The notes: generated by a model from the sequence alone, not told the origin. A stretch of 18,062 bases of DNA from Euryarchaeota archaeon UBA91 (GCA_002499705.1 DAMU01000105.1:1-18062); one strand, 5' to 3'; positions 7,705 to 16,554 are shown, counted from the first letter of the stretch. A program made the numbers and translations.

Positions 7705-10700
7705 ATGTTGATGATTCCCAAGAACCACCACCTCAAGAGCCGCGCCCTAAGCATGTTCCTTGTCATGCTGATGTTACTTTCGACCACCGCTGCAATTGCT
7801 GCCACAGCAAGTGCTTCTATGGCTCGTTCGTATACCACGAACCGTGACCCGCATGATGTTGCTATCGGCGATTTCAATTGTGATGGTCACAATGATTTAG
7901 CTATGGCTACTGACGGCACCCACACCATTTCGATTCTTTGGAACGATGGTAACGGCGACTTCAGCGAGCGACAAGATGTTTGGGTTTCGAAGAACACAAG
8001 CCGAAACGCCGAATGGGATGAATTTTCAAATGTTCAATTTATTGAAGTCGGAGAATTCACCGGCGACTCTGCTATTGACATCGTGATTTTCCAAAGAAAC
8101 AATCCATTCAAGACTGACGATAACGGAGCACCAGCAGGTGAACCTGGTAACGTCACCATCATTGAAAACGGTGGATGTAATGAACAAACGTGGAGCATTG
8201 GTGCTCGATTCACTCACTTCTGGGCTTGGGACCTTGCAGTGGGCGACGCGAACCAAGACGGAAACGACGATGTTTACATTCTTGATTTGATGGCTGACAT
8301 CACAACACAGCGTGTTGTTACTTACCGTGGACCGATTAACAGCGGAACTCAAGGAATCATTACCTCTCTCGGTTCTTCTCAACAAAACTCCTACACCAAT
8401 ATGGAAGTCGGAGATTGGGGAGAGACTGAAACCGGTGGGCTTTCAGGAACCTGTACTGATGATGACATATGGCTACAACGCAACGAAGGTGTAGATTACA
8501 GCACGGGCCAAGTTACCAACCCAGGTAACGATGACAACATGACGATTATCGAATTCAGTTGTTTGACGAACACTTACCCTGCAACATACACGTTCAGCGC
8601 AACCAGCCCTCCACCAAACTCTCATGTCATTAACATGAACACTGTCACTTCACAGAATTTCGATATCGGAGACATGGACGAAGATGGCGTAATCGATGTT
8701 ATGGTGCTGAATGATGCAAACCTCGAAAACGTCACTTACGTTACGTCTTCTGCAGTTGGAACTTGGAGTTCACCTACACTTGCTTACTTTGGGCCATACA
8801 TCTCTTGGCAAGTCGCAGTTACCGATTTGAACGGTGACCAAGAACCGGATTTCATAAATCCGACCATTGCTTACCAACAAAACACAACAGACTCAGCAGG
8901 TGGTTCAACTTCTTCTTTCTACCTTAATTTCCCAACAACCGTTCAGGTAACCCTCTCAGACGGAAACGGTGGCCATTTGGGTCCACTTTCCTATGCAGCA
9001 GGTCGACGACCGAATGTTGTCGCAGTTGGACAACTTGCAGGTGCAAGTAACTCTGCTGATGATTTGGTTGTCGGTCATGCAAATTGGCGTTTCACTTCAT
9101 GGAGAGACAACTTCGGTTGGGAAGGTCAATACGACACGGTTTCGGTCATCGAAATGGACAGTAAAGATTTGTCTGTCTCTTCGATAGAAATATCTCCAGT
9201 CGACAAATTCTACGGAATTGTCGGTGAAGGAACTCGTGACATCAATGTCACCGTCACAAATACTGGTATGGACATTCTCAATGGCCAACAGGCAACACTC
9301 GATGTTGAATTGAAGGTCGTCGATCAATTAAACTCTTCCAATACAACTGTCTACGAGATGGATTGGGATGCTCCAGAGAACAAGGCCGCATGCAGCGGAT
9401 GTACTTGGGCGTTTGAAGAATACGTTGACCAATCCACATATTGGCACGAAGAAACCAATCACTCCGTCGGTGCAACTGATGGAAACAATGGTCCAAATGT
9501 TTCAGCGAATTACATCAATCCGACCGATTTCATGTGGGCTGGTGAATACAAAACCAACTCTTCTGGAGATACATGGTCCGGATACGGACGTAACTGGGAC
9601 GATGCTATGGTTTTGGAAGATGTTGACTTGACAGGTTCCGATCGAGCTTTCATGAGCCTCGAATTATTCCAACACCTCGGACATGGTGTATTGGGAAGCC
9701 TCGACACATCCGGTAACTACCTCGCTGGAGACGTTTGGGACGACATTGCAATGATTGAAATCGGCAGTGTTGAGAATGGATGGTCAACTATCTCGTGTCC
9801 TCAAAGCGCTCAAATCGCAGGTGCATGCGCATCTGGTGAATCGATGTGGGGCGGATTTGACATGGACCGTATGTATAAGCAAGCCATTGGCGGTTCACCT
9901 GAAGGAATCTACTACTACGGTGTTTACTCATTCGGAACCAACTACGGTTGGAATAACTTCACTGAAGAGGGCATAGGCGCGTTTGACCTCAGTCCATGGG
10001 CTGGAGAAACAATCGATATCCGATTCCGTCTACGAACTGGATTCGAAGGTTCCATTTCCGATGATAACGAAAGTCGATGGTCAGGCCGAGACGGATATGC
10101 AGTTGACAATTTGACTATTTGGAAGCAAACCACGGCTTTCGAGCCAAACCCGCAAGTTCAACAAGCAAATGTCCCGCTCAACAACCTTGGTCCTGGTGAA
10201 GAATATACTTCTTCAATTACAGCAGACCTGTTGAACGACACGACATACAGAATTTCTGCTACACTGAGCGGTAATTCGTGGGACGAGCAATCTCAAAATG
10301 ACGAGATTGTTGGTTACATCACTCCACTGAATCTTTACGACCCAATGGTTGAGAGTCTTGAGTATTTCAATCCTGGAGGATTGTATGCTGAAGGTGTCTT
10401 TGACATTGAAGTTGCAACCAATAACTGGGGCAATACTGCGGTCGACTTTGATATCAAAGCCTCTGTTTTCTCAGCAACGCCATCCGACATCTATTGCGGA
10501 ACTCCAAGTGCATTGTGTGAAGAAACGTTTGAAGGAGGTACGGACGGTTACCGATACGAGGAAAGCCAAAACCCACAAGGGGCTCTCTACAACGAAGCTT
10601 CGTGCCAAGACAAGATTTTCAACAACTATGCGTATTGGTTCGGCCATCCGTGTGACACCGGTTCAAACGGCTACGGCGATGCTTGGGCAAACGAGACACT

Positions 10701-13700
10701 TACCATACCAGATGTGGATTTGACTTCGATGAGCGGTGACTTCGTTTCACTCAACTTCGAATACTATGCTGACACTTTCTACGGAATTGACTCTGACGGA
10801 ACCAGCATTGTTGACGTCAATGATTACGCTGCAATGACCCTTGATATCCTTCGTGACGGTGCAACTTACAGCAGCGTTGTTATGGGACAATGGAACGATT
10901 ACAACGAAGACGGTACTTGCCAAGAAGATGAAAACGGCGACAACATCGTCAATGCTTCTGAACCAATCGACTTTGCTGAAATCTCCTATATTGGCGATGA
11001 TGCATCCACCGATGGTTCTGCTGGAAACTACAATGTCTTCTTCAATACTAACGATCTTGTTGCAACAACAAGCATTGACTTGACTCATTTGTATGTGCTT
11101 AACACCTCTGATGCGAACTCTGCAAACTGGGACTTTGAATGCACATCGCTTTCAGGATCAACTGTTGACATTAACTTTGAATTCCAATCCGATGACGACG
11201 GAAGAAACGGTGTTAATGACGGTTTCAAGGGTGTTGCGTTCAACAACATCACGCTGCAAGAATTTACCTTCGTTGAAGACAATGCATACACCATTTCTCG
11301 AACCAATGTCGATGCTGAACAATCATCATCCGACTTTGTCGCAAGTCACGAGTTCTTTGCGGGAGTTTACAAAATTGAAGTTGAAACAATCTTCGACAAC
11401 ACTACGGTTGGAAAGCCGTGGTTTAACGACAATGAACTATCGGTTTCCAACAACAGAGAGACCGTTATCTTCAACGTCGAATCAGTTGATATTACTCTTG
11501 GTAAGCCAAACACTCTCAATTGTTTGAACGACCAAACATTGGAGTGTGTCATGCCTATTGACAGCGCACTCACTCATGATTGGACTGTTAAGGCTACCAA
11601 TGGAGTTCTTGCTGGTGATTATGTGTTTAACATGAACATCTACGATATGACGACTGGTTCAGTTGCTCACTCAACTACTGCAGGCCCTGCTCAATCTTTG
11701 GAATCGCACCAACTCATTGACATCACCTTCACGCCATGGAACGGCTGGATGGATGGCCATGAATACAATATTAGTTTTGATTCAGAACTTGCAAACGGAA
11801 ACCCGTCTGGAAACGTTCGATACTTCCATGCAACCTTTGCAGACCATGTTGATGTAGCGATTCTTTCAGACACATCTCCTCGAACCACTGCAATTAAGCA
11901 AGACCTCGACCTCTTGGGAATGTCATACACACAGTTTGATATCAACGACTGGGATACTTACTTCCTCAGCGGTTGGTTTACCCATTACGACAAGATTGTC
12001 TTGCCTTGGCAAACCGATATTGCTGCTAAGGATATCGAAAACGGTGGCCGTGGATATTACCAAAAATTAGGTTCAACCGCCAATAAGAATACTCTGGAAG
12101 GATTCATGTTCGCCGGTGGAACAGTGCAAGCCCACCTTGGTCCTCAAGGTAGCCAAATCTACGGACTTGGTCAAGGCCTCTCTGGACGTCTACCATTTGG
12201 ATTGAACATTGCAAGCAGAAACTTGGATGACGCACCGATTACCTATGCTGAGACCAATTTTGCAGACCCATATCATCCATTGATGGACAATGTAGATTTG
12301 GCTGCTTTCCAAGGCTTTGACGCATCTTCGACTGTGGCGACTGCGATTTTGGATACCAATTCACAAAGTGCCAACAATGTTCCAGAACGTTGTGGTGGAT
12401 ACAGTGAATCAAAGAAAGATGGAACTTTCCAACGAATCATTCGTCAAGACGGAACTGCTGCAGAACAGAAAGACACGATTCTTGGTGTTTGCAGTTACCA
12501 ATCCGGTGGAATGATTATTTCGACGATTGACGTTTCGACCCACTCAGAACGTGCTGACAGCACCACATTGCCTCTGCTTGGAAACATGCTCAGTTACCAA
12601 GTGACACCTTATCCATCTGGATTTGGTATTCTCGGCAACGGCTTGGATTTGCAAATCAACGGCGTTATCCCAGATAACGACCCGAGCACAGGCGGTTACG
12701 TCGACCATTACATCAAGAGCGACGCTGAATTGACCTTCTCCTTCGTGACCGATACAACTGAGACGCTTGACACCGACTGGATTATCGATGGACCAACTTC
12801 CTGGACTGGAGCAACCATGGCCAGCGGAACTGACCATACTGATACAACCAATCCGGTGATGACTTTCTGTAAGGTTGATCTTTCATCAGCTACTGGCTGT
12901 GCTCAAGGTGAACAATGGCACGTGACGCTCTTGCTTCACGATGCTGCAGGCCACTCTCGAGTCATTACAGTCACCGTTGAGACCAACGATGTCTATGCTG
13001 ACGCATTCCGCCCAACGGCCGATGCTGAAATTGACATGCGTGATGAGTATGCTGACCAAGTTGAATTCATTGGAACCAACACTATCCAATCGAAAGAATG
13101 GGACGTTCACCGAATTATTCTCGATGCAGATGGTGAAGTGACAATTTTCCTCGATGCTGGTAATTCTTCTGATGAAGATGCCCTTGAAGGAAATGGTATT
13201 GAGCGCTATGAATGGAAGGTTCTGTTCGATGCGCCATACGGCGATGATGACTTCGATATCGAAGGTCATTCGTTTACCCAAACTGCTGCCAGTGATGGCT
13301 TGTTTGCTTACACATTCCGTAACCAGACCGTTGATGACAGTGGTTCTTCAACCACACAAATTCGTGTCGAACTGGTCGTGTTTGATGGAGCTGACAAATT
13401 CTCGGAAAAGCATCGAATGTATTTCGATGTCGTTCCGGATGGATTTGGCGATCAAGAGCCAGATATTTCGATTGACTACACCTTAGGAGGTCAGTGTCCT
13501 ACTGCTTCAGACTGTAAGATAGACACCGATACTATCACCATCAGTGGAAGTGTTCTCTCAGGTGCAGAACAAGGCCAAAAGGACGTCTTTGTGGAAGTCT
13601 CTTTGATGCCTGACAGTTTCAATGCAAGTGCAATTGACAAGTTCAATATGGAACAAGATGGTGAATGGACCAAGTCCAACGCTCTTGGAGACCTCGACAC

Positions 13701-14400
13701 CTTTGCTCTCAGCTTGACCCTTGAAGGCATGTATACCAACAAGTCAGTTACACAGATCCTCTACATCAAGTGGTATGAAGGTGAAGCACCGAATGAGCGT
13801 TTCATTACTTACAAAGAAATCTTGATCTCATTGCCTGCATGTCAAGGCCTTGAAGCAGATCTTGAAGCAGAAGCTGCTGGTGGAGAATTTGTTCTTGATG
13901 CAGATGGTGAATGCCAATGGTCCGGAGCCTGGACCTTTGTCGACGGAGAATGGCAAGCCCCTCAATCCGATATTGGAGATGACGGGACACAAGGTTCCCT
14001 TGATGGAATGCTTGTTCCAGCGCTTGCTGTAGTCGGTCTTGTCGTTATTCTCATACTGACTCTCGTGTTCATCCGCCGAGGTTCAGAAGACGATACACAA
14101 GACTTCTCTGTAGGCGCATCCGGATTCGGTGGAGTCATTGACCAAACTGAACAATATGTCCAGCAATTGATTGCTCAAGGCTACCCAGAAGAGACAGCAC
14201 GAGCATACGCTCAGCAATATGCCTCTCAAGCCGCTGCCGCAGCTCCAGCCGCCGCAGCTCCAGCCGCCGCAGCTCCAGCGATGGACGATGCGGTTTACCA
14301 GCAATATTACCAGCAATTCACAGCACAAGGATACGATCCGCAAACTGCAGCGGCCTACGCCCAGCAGTATGCGTTACAGTATGCTCAGAGCCAACAGTGA
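7705..14400 (+). CDS. Giant secreted, membrane-anchored FG-GAP beta-propeller/Ig-domain surface protein
   Basis: A probable cell-surface or adhesion protein of 2231 residues. I start it at the ATG at 7705, because a classical signal peptide follows (basic KNHHLKSR, a hydrophobic core, then an Ala/Ser-rich cleavage region near residue 33); an upstream in-phase ATG at 7636 would add 23 residues that do not look like a signal. Residues about 50-480 carry seven VG-D-type repeats, several with Asp-rich calcium loops such as DFNCDGHND and DANQDGNDD, as in integrin-like seven-bladed propellers. Next come a CARDB-like Ig domain (about 488-550), a jelly-roll-like domain ending in GYAVDNLTIW (about 552-809), a second Ig domain, a second jelly-roll-like domain (about 937-1189), and more Ig domains. 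A Rossmann/amidotransferase-like domain (about 1383-1629) and several PKD-like domains follow. A membrane helix (about 2103-2124) precedes a stop-transfer RR and a 107-residue tail. The ligand is unknown. Confidence 0.9.
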   Translation: MLMIPKNHHLKSRALSMFLVMLMLLSTTAAIAATASASMARSYTTNRDPHDVAIGDFNCDGHNDLAMATDGTHTISILWNDGNGDFSERQDVWVSKNTSRNAEWDEFSNVQFIEVGEFTGDSAIDIVIFQRNNPFKTDDNGAPAGEPGNVTIIENGGCNEQTWSIGARFTHFWAWDLAVGDANQDGNDDVYILDLMADITTQRVVTYRGPINSGTQGIITSLGSSQQNSYTNMEVGDWGETETGGLSGTCTDDDIWLQRNEGVDYSTGQVTNPGNDDNMTIIEFSCLTNTYPATYTFSATSPPPNSHVINMNTVTSQNFDIGDMDEDGVIDVMVLNDANLENVTYVTSSAVGTWSSPTLAYFGPYISWQVAVTDLNGDQEPDFINPTIAYQQNTTDSAGGSTSSFYLNFPTTVQVTLSDGNGGHLGPLSYAAGRRPNVVAVGQLAGASNSADDLVVGHANWRFTSWRDNFGWEGQYDTVSVIEMDSKDLSVSSIEISPVDKFYGIVGEGTRDINVTVTNTGMDILNGQQATLDVELKVVDQLNSSNTTVYEMDWDAPENKAACSGCTWAFEEYVDQSTYWHEETNHSVGATDGNNGPNVSANYINPTDFMWAGEYKTNSSGDTWSGYGRNWDDAMVLEDVDLTGSDRAFMSLELFQHLGHGVLGSLDTSGNYLAGDVWDDIAMIEIGSVENGWSTISCPQSAQIAGACASGESMWGGFDMDRMYKQAIGGSPEGIYYYGVYSFGTNYGWNNFTEEGIGAFDLSPWAGETIDIRFRLRTGFEGSISDDNESRWSGRDGYAVDNLTIWKQTTAFEPNPQVQQANVPLNNLGPGEEYTSSITADLLNDTTYRISATLSGNSWDEQSQNDEIVGYITPLNLYDPMVESLEYFNPGGLYAEGVFDIEVATNNWGNTAVDFDIKASVFSATPSDIYCGTPSALCEETFEGGTDGYRYEESQNPQGALYNEASCQDKIFNNYAYWFGHPCDTGSNGYGDAWANETLTIPDVDLTSMSGDFVSLNFEYYADTFYGIDSDGTSIVDVNDYAAMTLDILRDGATYSSVVMGQWNDYNEDGTCQEDENGDNIVNASEPIDFAEISYIGDDASTDGSAGNYNVFFNTNDLVATTSIDLTHLYVLNTSDANSANWDFECTSLSGSTVDINFEFQSDDDGRNGVNDGFKGVAFNNITLQEFTFVEDNAYTISRTNVDAEQSSSDFVASHEFFAGVYKIEVETIFDNTTVGKPWFNDNELSVSNNRETVIFNVESVDITLGKPNTLNCLNDQTLECVMPIDSALTHDWTVKATNGVLAGDYVFNMNIYDMTTGSVAHSTTAGPAQSLESHQLIDITFTPWNGWMDGHEYNISFDSELANGNPSGNVRYFHATFADHVDVAILSDTSPRTTAIKQDLDLLGMSYTQFDINDWDTYFLSGWFTHYDKIVLPWQTDIAAKDIENGGRGYYQKLGSTANKNTLEGFMFAGGTVQAHLGPQGSQIYGLGQGLSGRLPFGLNIASRNLDDAPITYAETNFADPYHPLMDNVDLAAFQGFDASSTVATAILDTNSQSANNVPERCGGYSESKKDGTFQRIIRQDGTAAEQKDTILGVCSYQSGGMIISTIDVSTHSERADSTTLPLLGNMLSYQVTPYPSGFGILGNGLDLQINGVIPDNDPSTGGYVDHYIKSDAELTFSFVTDTTETLDTDWIIDGPTSWTGATMASGTDHTDTTNPVMTFCKVDLSSATGCAQGEQWHVTLLLHDAAGHSRVITVTVETNDVYADAFRPTADAEIDMRDEYADQVEFIGTNTIQSKEWDVHRIILDADGEVTIFLDAGNSSDEDALEGNGIERYEWKVLFDAPYGDDDFDIEGHSFTQTAASDGLFAYTFRNQTVDDSGSSTTQIRVELVVFDGADKFSEKHRMYFDVVPDGFGDQEPDISIDYTLGGQCPTASDCKIDTDTITISGSVLSGAEQGQKDVFVEVSLMPDSFNASAIDKFNMEQDGEWTKSNALGDLDTFALSLTLEGMYTNKSVTQILYIKWYEGEAPNERFITYKEILISLPACQGLEADLEAEAAGGEFVLDADGECQWSGAWTFVDGEWQAPQSDIGDDGTQGSLDGMLVPALAVVGLVVILILTLVFIRRGSEDDTQDFSVGASGFGGVIDQTEQYVQQLIAQGYPEETARAYAQQYASQAAAAAPAAAAPAAAAPAMDDAVYQQYYQQFTAQGYDPQTAAAYAQQYALQYAQSQQ
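14152..14373 (+). repeat. Two copies of a 24-residue Q/Y/A motif in the cytoplasmic tail
   Basis: The units at 14152-14223 and 14302-14373 both follow the pattern QY-x-QQ-x2-AQGY-x3-TA-x-AYAQQYA and agree at 17 of 24 residues. They are 150 bp apart and lie after the membrane helix, so the motif should face the cytoplasm. Each unit looks like two short helices around a GY-x3-TA turn, a layout that recalls UBA-like folds, but that resemblance is only a guess. Confidence 0.8.
14234..14278 (+). repeat. Three tandem 15-bp units encoding an Ala/Pro linker
   Basis: Three adjacent copies of CCGCCGCAGCTCCAG, the first with one mismatch, encode an Ala4-Pro linker between the two tail motifs. Exact short tandem copies suggest slippage, so copy number may vary between strains. 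Confidence 0.85.
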
Positions 14401-14428
14401 ACTTCCCAACTTTGGTTGTGAAGACAGA

Positions 14429-14448
14429 TAATTGAGCGAAAGCAAGAT
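14429..14448 (+). repeat. 20-bp direct repeat, copy 1
   Basis: TAATTGAGCGAAAGCAAGAT is identical to the sequence at 16070-16089. It lies in the 166-bp gap after the giant gene, 118 bp before the next start. It contains GCGAAAGC, which as RNA could form a GNRA-capped mini-hairpin. A frame starting with TTG at 14432 reads MSESKIESLFI and then stops at 14467. The rest of this gap holds nothing I recognise. Confidence 0.8.
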
Positions 14449-14537
14449 TGAATCGTTGTTCATTTAGCGAGCGTATCTATGATAGTCTGTAGTAAACTTA
14501 GATATTCAGCCGAATTCATCACATGCTGGCGATGAAA

Positions 14538-14543
14538 TGATAA
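14538..14543 (+). promoter_or_regulatory. Possible TATA-like box of the polytopic membrane protein gene
   Basis: TGATAA is centred about 26 nt before the GTG start at 14567, with no Shine-Dalgarno site between, which would suit a leaderless transcript starting at the GTG. The consensus match is weak. Confidence 0.3.
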
Positions 14544-14566
14544 AGCGTGCCTATTGACGGAAATTC

Positions 14567-15973
14567 GTGAGTGAAGTAGGGCCATTGTTCTCGTATTATT
14601 GGCGAATATTCACCAATATCGATATTATGGCAGGTCAGCCATTTGGTTTTTGGACCCTGATGTCCTTTTTCACAATACTCAGTGGATTTGCCCTTCTCTT
14701 CCTAACATTCTTGATTTACCGTGCTGACTCTAAGAATCCCAAAAATCGATTTATTGGCATGATGCTTTTTACCGAATCAATCCGTTGTATTGCAGTTTCG
14801 ATTTTTTACGCCTATCCATATACACTTGAACAAATACAGTCACTTTATGTCATAAGAATAATATTTTACACTACAGGAATTATGCTGTTTTTCCTGTATC
14901 TAAGTGCTCCCTTTTTCTATATCGAAAGTCGTTTCTCTAAGTGGGTCGTCAAATCTTACAACTATCGTGCTCAAATCTTCATTCCATTAATCTCCTTCTC
15001 GATACTTTTCATTGGTTCCATGTCGTACGGAGGATTTCATGAGGCTCTGGGTGAAAGTCTTTGGATATATTGCGAAGGAGTTGGAGATGGCGTTGGAGGT
15101 ACATCTTCAGGAGAATCTCTCACATACACTCCCCATTGTGACGAAAGCTTATCCGCTCAATTTCCCTTAATGTGGACAACAACCCTAATTGGACCATATG
15201 CGACAATTATCTTCTTTATTCCATTGATTGCTGCAATCATTACAACTCTGGCAATCACGTTCACAACCAAAGAAATTTCCAAAAACGGTTCGACATCACA
15301 GAAAAATGAAATCTGGGCGATTCGTTTAGGTTTCATCGGGAAAACTGTATTTCAATTTTTATCACTCTTCGCGTTAGTCATTTTCTTATCATTACTACCA
15401 ATGGAATCAGGCCCGGAATTATCTTGGTTCAATGATACTGCTTTCAATTATGACAACATTCCGACATGGGGGATACTAATCGGTGTCGTTACTCCACTTA
15501 TCTCAGTGAGCTTAGTCCTTGCAGCTCTGTTTGAAGGATTCGTGTTTTCATATGCAGTCATGAAGCACGAGGTACTTGGGATTGATGAGCGGTTGCGAAA
15601 GACATTCACGACCGCACTGTTTGCAGGTTTAGGTGGAGTATTGTTTCTATTAGCGACCGAATTGATGGAGAATGCTGCTGGCGTTGGATGGCTTGGTGGA
15701 GTCTTGATCGGTATTCCCTTTATCATACTCCGAAAGCCGATTTTCGCTGCTTTCTCCAGGATATCGATTTCCGTTATGCCAGAAGCACATACTGGAATCG
15801 AAGAGGCTTATCTCGAAGCCTTTTCTATAGCCATGGATGATGGAATAGTTACCACTGATGAACGAAAAATGCTGAACCTTCAAGCCAAAACGTTGGGCCT
15901 AGATGAGAAGCGAGTACAACATCTTGAATCCCATTTCTTGGCCAACCTAGAACAAAAAATTCCCGATGAATAA
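14567..15973 (+). CDS. Polytopic membrane protein with C-terminal TerB-like helical domain
   Basis: Function unknown. The 468-residue protein has about nine hydrophobic segments between residues 25 and 390. The later ones, around FVFSYAVMKHEVLGIDERLR, resemble the N-terminal 7TM sensor region of some histidine kinases, but no kinase domain follows. A loop of about 40 residues between the fourth and fifth segments carries two cysteines (in WIYCEGVG and TPHCDES) and is probably extracellular. The last 60 residues are a soluble helical domain (EEAYLEAFSIAMDDGIVTTD, then ERKMLNLQAKTLGLDEKR), which looks like the acidic D-G-x-V/I-T-x-x-E-R pattern of TerB-like domains. The start is GTG at 14567; the ATG at 14627 (residue 21) is the alternative. 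It could be a membrane sensor with a small cytoplasmic effector domain, an inference from layout. Confidence 0.85.
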   Translation: MSEVGPLFSYYWRIFTNIDIMAGQPFGFWTLMSFFTILSGFALLFLTFLIYRADSKNPKNRFIGMMLFTESIRCIAVSIFYAYPYTLEQIQSLYVIRIIFYTTGIMLFFLYLSAPFFYIESRFSKWVVKSYNYRAQIFIPLISFSILFIGSMSYGGFHEALGESLWIYCEGVGDGVGGTSSGESLTYTPHCDESLSAQFPLMWTTTLIGPYATIIFFIPLIAAIITTLAITFTTKEISKNGSTSQKNEIWAIRLGFIGKTVFQFLSLFALVIFLSLLPMESGPELSWFNDTAFNYDNIPTWGILIGVVTPLISVSLVLAALFEGFVFSYAVMKHEVLGIDERLRKTFTTALFAGLGGVLFLLATELMENAAGVGWLGGVLIGIPFIILRKPIFAAFSRISISVMPEAHTGIEEAYLEAFSIAMDDGIVTTDERKMLNLQAKTLGLDEKRVQHLESHFLANLEQKIPDE

Positions 15974-16069
15974 CGATGATGGGTATTCATGTAGATTCTC
16001 AACACTCAATGCTTGAACAATACAAAATTAGATTCCATTAACCCCCCCAGTATCGTGGAATGAATGAGT

Positions 16070-16089
16070 TAATTGAGCGAAAGCAAGAT
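16070..16089 (+). repeat. 20-bp direct repeat, copy 2
   Basis: Identical to 14429-14448. It lies in the 159-bp region between the polytopic membrane protein and the small membrane protein, 43 bp before the preferred start of the latter. A TTG at 16073 inside it opens a frame reading MSESKID that runs in phase into the downstream gene. Confidence 0.8.
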
Positions 16090-16108
16090 CGATTGTAAGA
16101 GAGAAGTC

Positions 16109-16117
16109 AAATATTTT
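16109..16117 (+). promoter_or_regulatory. Possible TATA box of the small membrane protein gene
   Basis: AAATATTTT lies 15 nt before the ATG at 16133 and 36 nt before the ATG at 16154. GGAAAG at 16118-16123, 9 nt before 16133, could be a weak Shine-Dalgarno site. If the A/T box is the promoter, the TTG start at 16073 would be excluded. Confidence 0.3.
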
Positions 16118-16132
16118 GGAAAGAATTATGTG

Positions 16133-16549
16133 ATGAACTCCCGTAATTCAATCATGAATCTTGATACCCTCGCACGCCCAACAATGCAGGTGAATCTTTG
16201 GGCTTCTCTTGGATATGGTGTATTCCTTCTTGCAGCCCCCGACTTATTTTGTGATCTACTCAAAGCCGAAGCAGTCAACACTGCTTGGTTACGAACAATA
16301 GGTGCTGCTCTGCTTGGAACAAATGTCGTTGGAAGCTGGTTATGGCTGAAGAGTCCATCATTGGACATGGGACGGGTTCAAACGATTACTGCAGGACTTG
16401 AGGCATTTGCAATGGCACTCTCACTCCTCTTAGGGGAGTTCACTGCGGAGAATATTTGGATGGTTCAAGCATCGGTTGCTTTGGCATTCGTTGTAACCAT
16501 AGGGCTTTCATCATCATCATTAAGCACGTATTACGAGTCCGAAGATTGA
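16133..16549 (+). CDS. Small four-helix membrane protein of unknown function
   Basis: The 138-residue protein has four hydrophobic segments: from VNLWASLGYGVFLLAAP, LRTIGAALLGTNVVGSWLWL, TITAGLEAFAMALSLLLGEF and MVQASVALAFVVTIGLSS. Charged residues sit between the pairs, and an acidic tail ends in ESED. I cannot assign a family; small 4TM proteins of this sort are common and mostly uncharacterised. The start is uncertain: TTG at 16073 would give 158 residues with a hydrophilic Lys-rich extension, while ATG at 16154 would give 131. I prefer ATG 16133, because an A/T-rich box and a GGAAAG precede it. The stop is 5 bp from the stop of the convergent gene. Confidence 0.75.
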   Translation: MNSRNSIMNLDTLARPTMQVNLWASLGYGVFLLAAPDLFCDLLKAEAVNTAWLRTIGAALLGTNVVGSWLWLKSPSLDMGRVQTITAGLEAFAMALSLLLGEFTAENIWMVQASVALAFVVTIGLSSSSLSTYYESED

Positions 16550-16554
16550 GAGGA

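Noticed and set aside
14432..14467. An 11-codon frame (MSESKIESLFI) in the first 20-bp repeat, as a real gene
   Set aside because: It has a TTG start, no ribosome-binding site and no supporting evidence. It is kept only as part of the repeat finding.
14401..14566. A structured RNA or tRNA in the gap after the giant gene
   Set aside because: No cloverleaf, CCA end or long stem is visible; only the 20-bp repeat and a weak TATA-like box can be supported.
16073..16132. TTG-started N-terminal extension of the small membrane protein
   Set aside because: The extension lies in the 20-bp repeat and contains the best A/T promoter-like box, and a Lys-rich hydrophilic start is unlikely for this small membrane protein. 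It is not excluded, since the frame is open.
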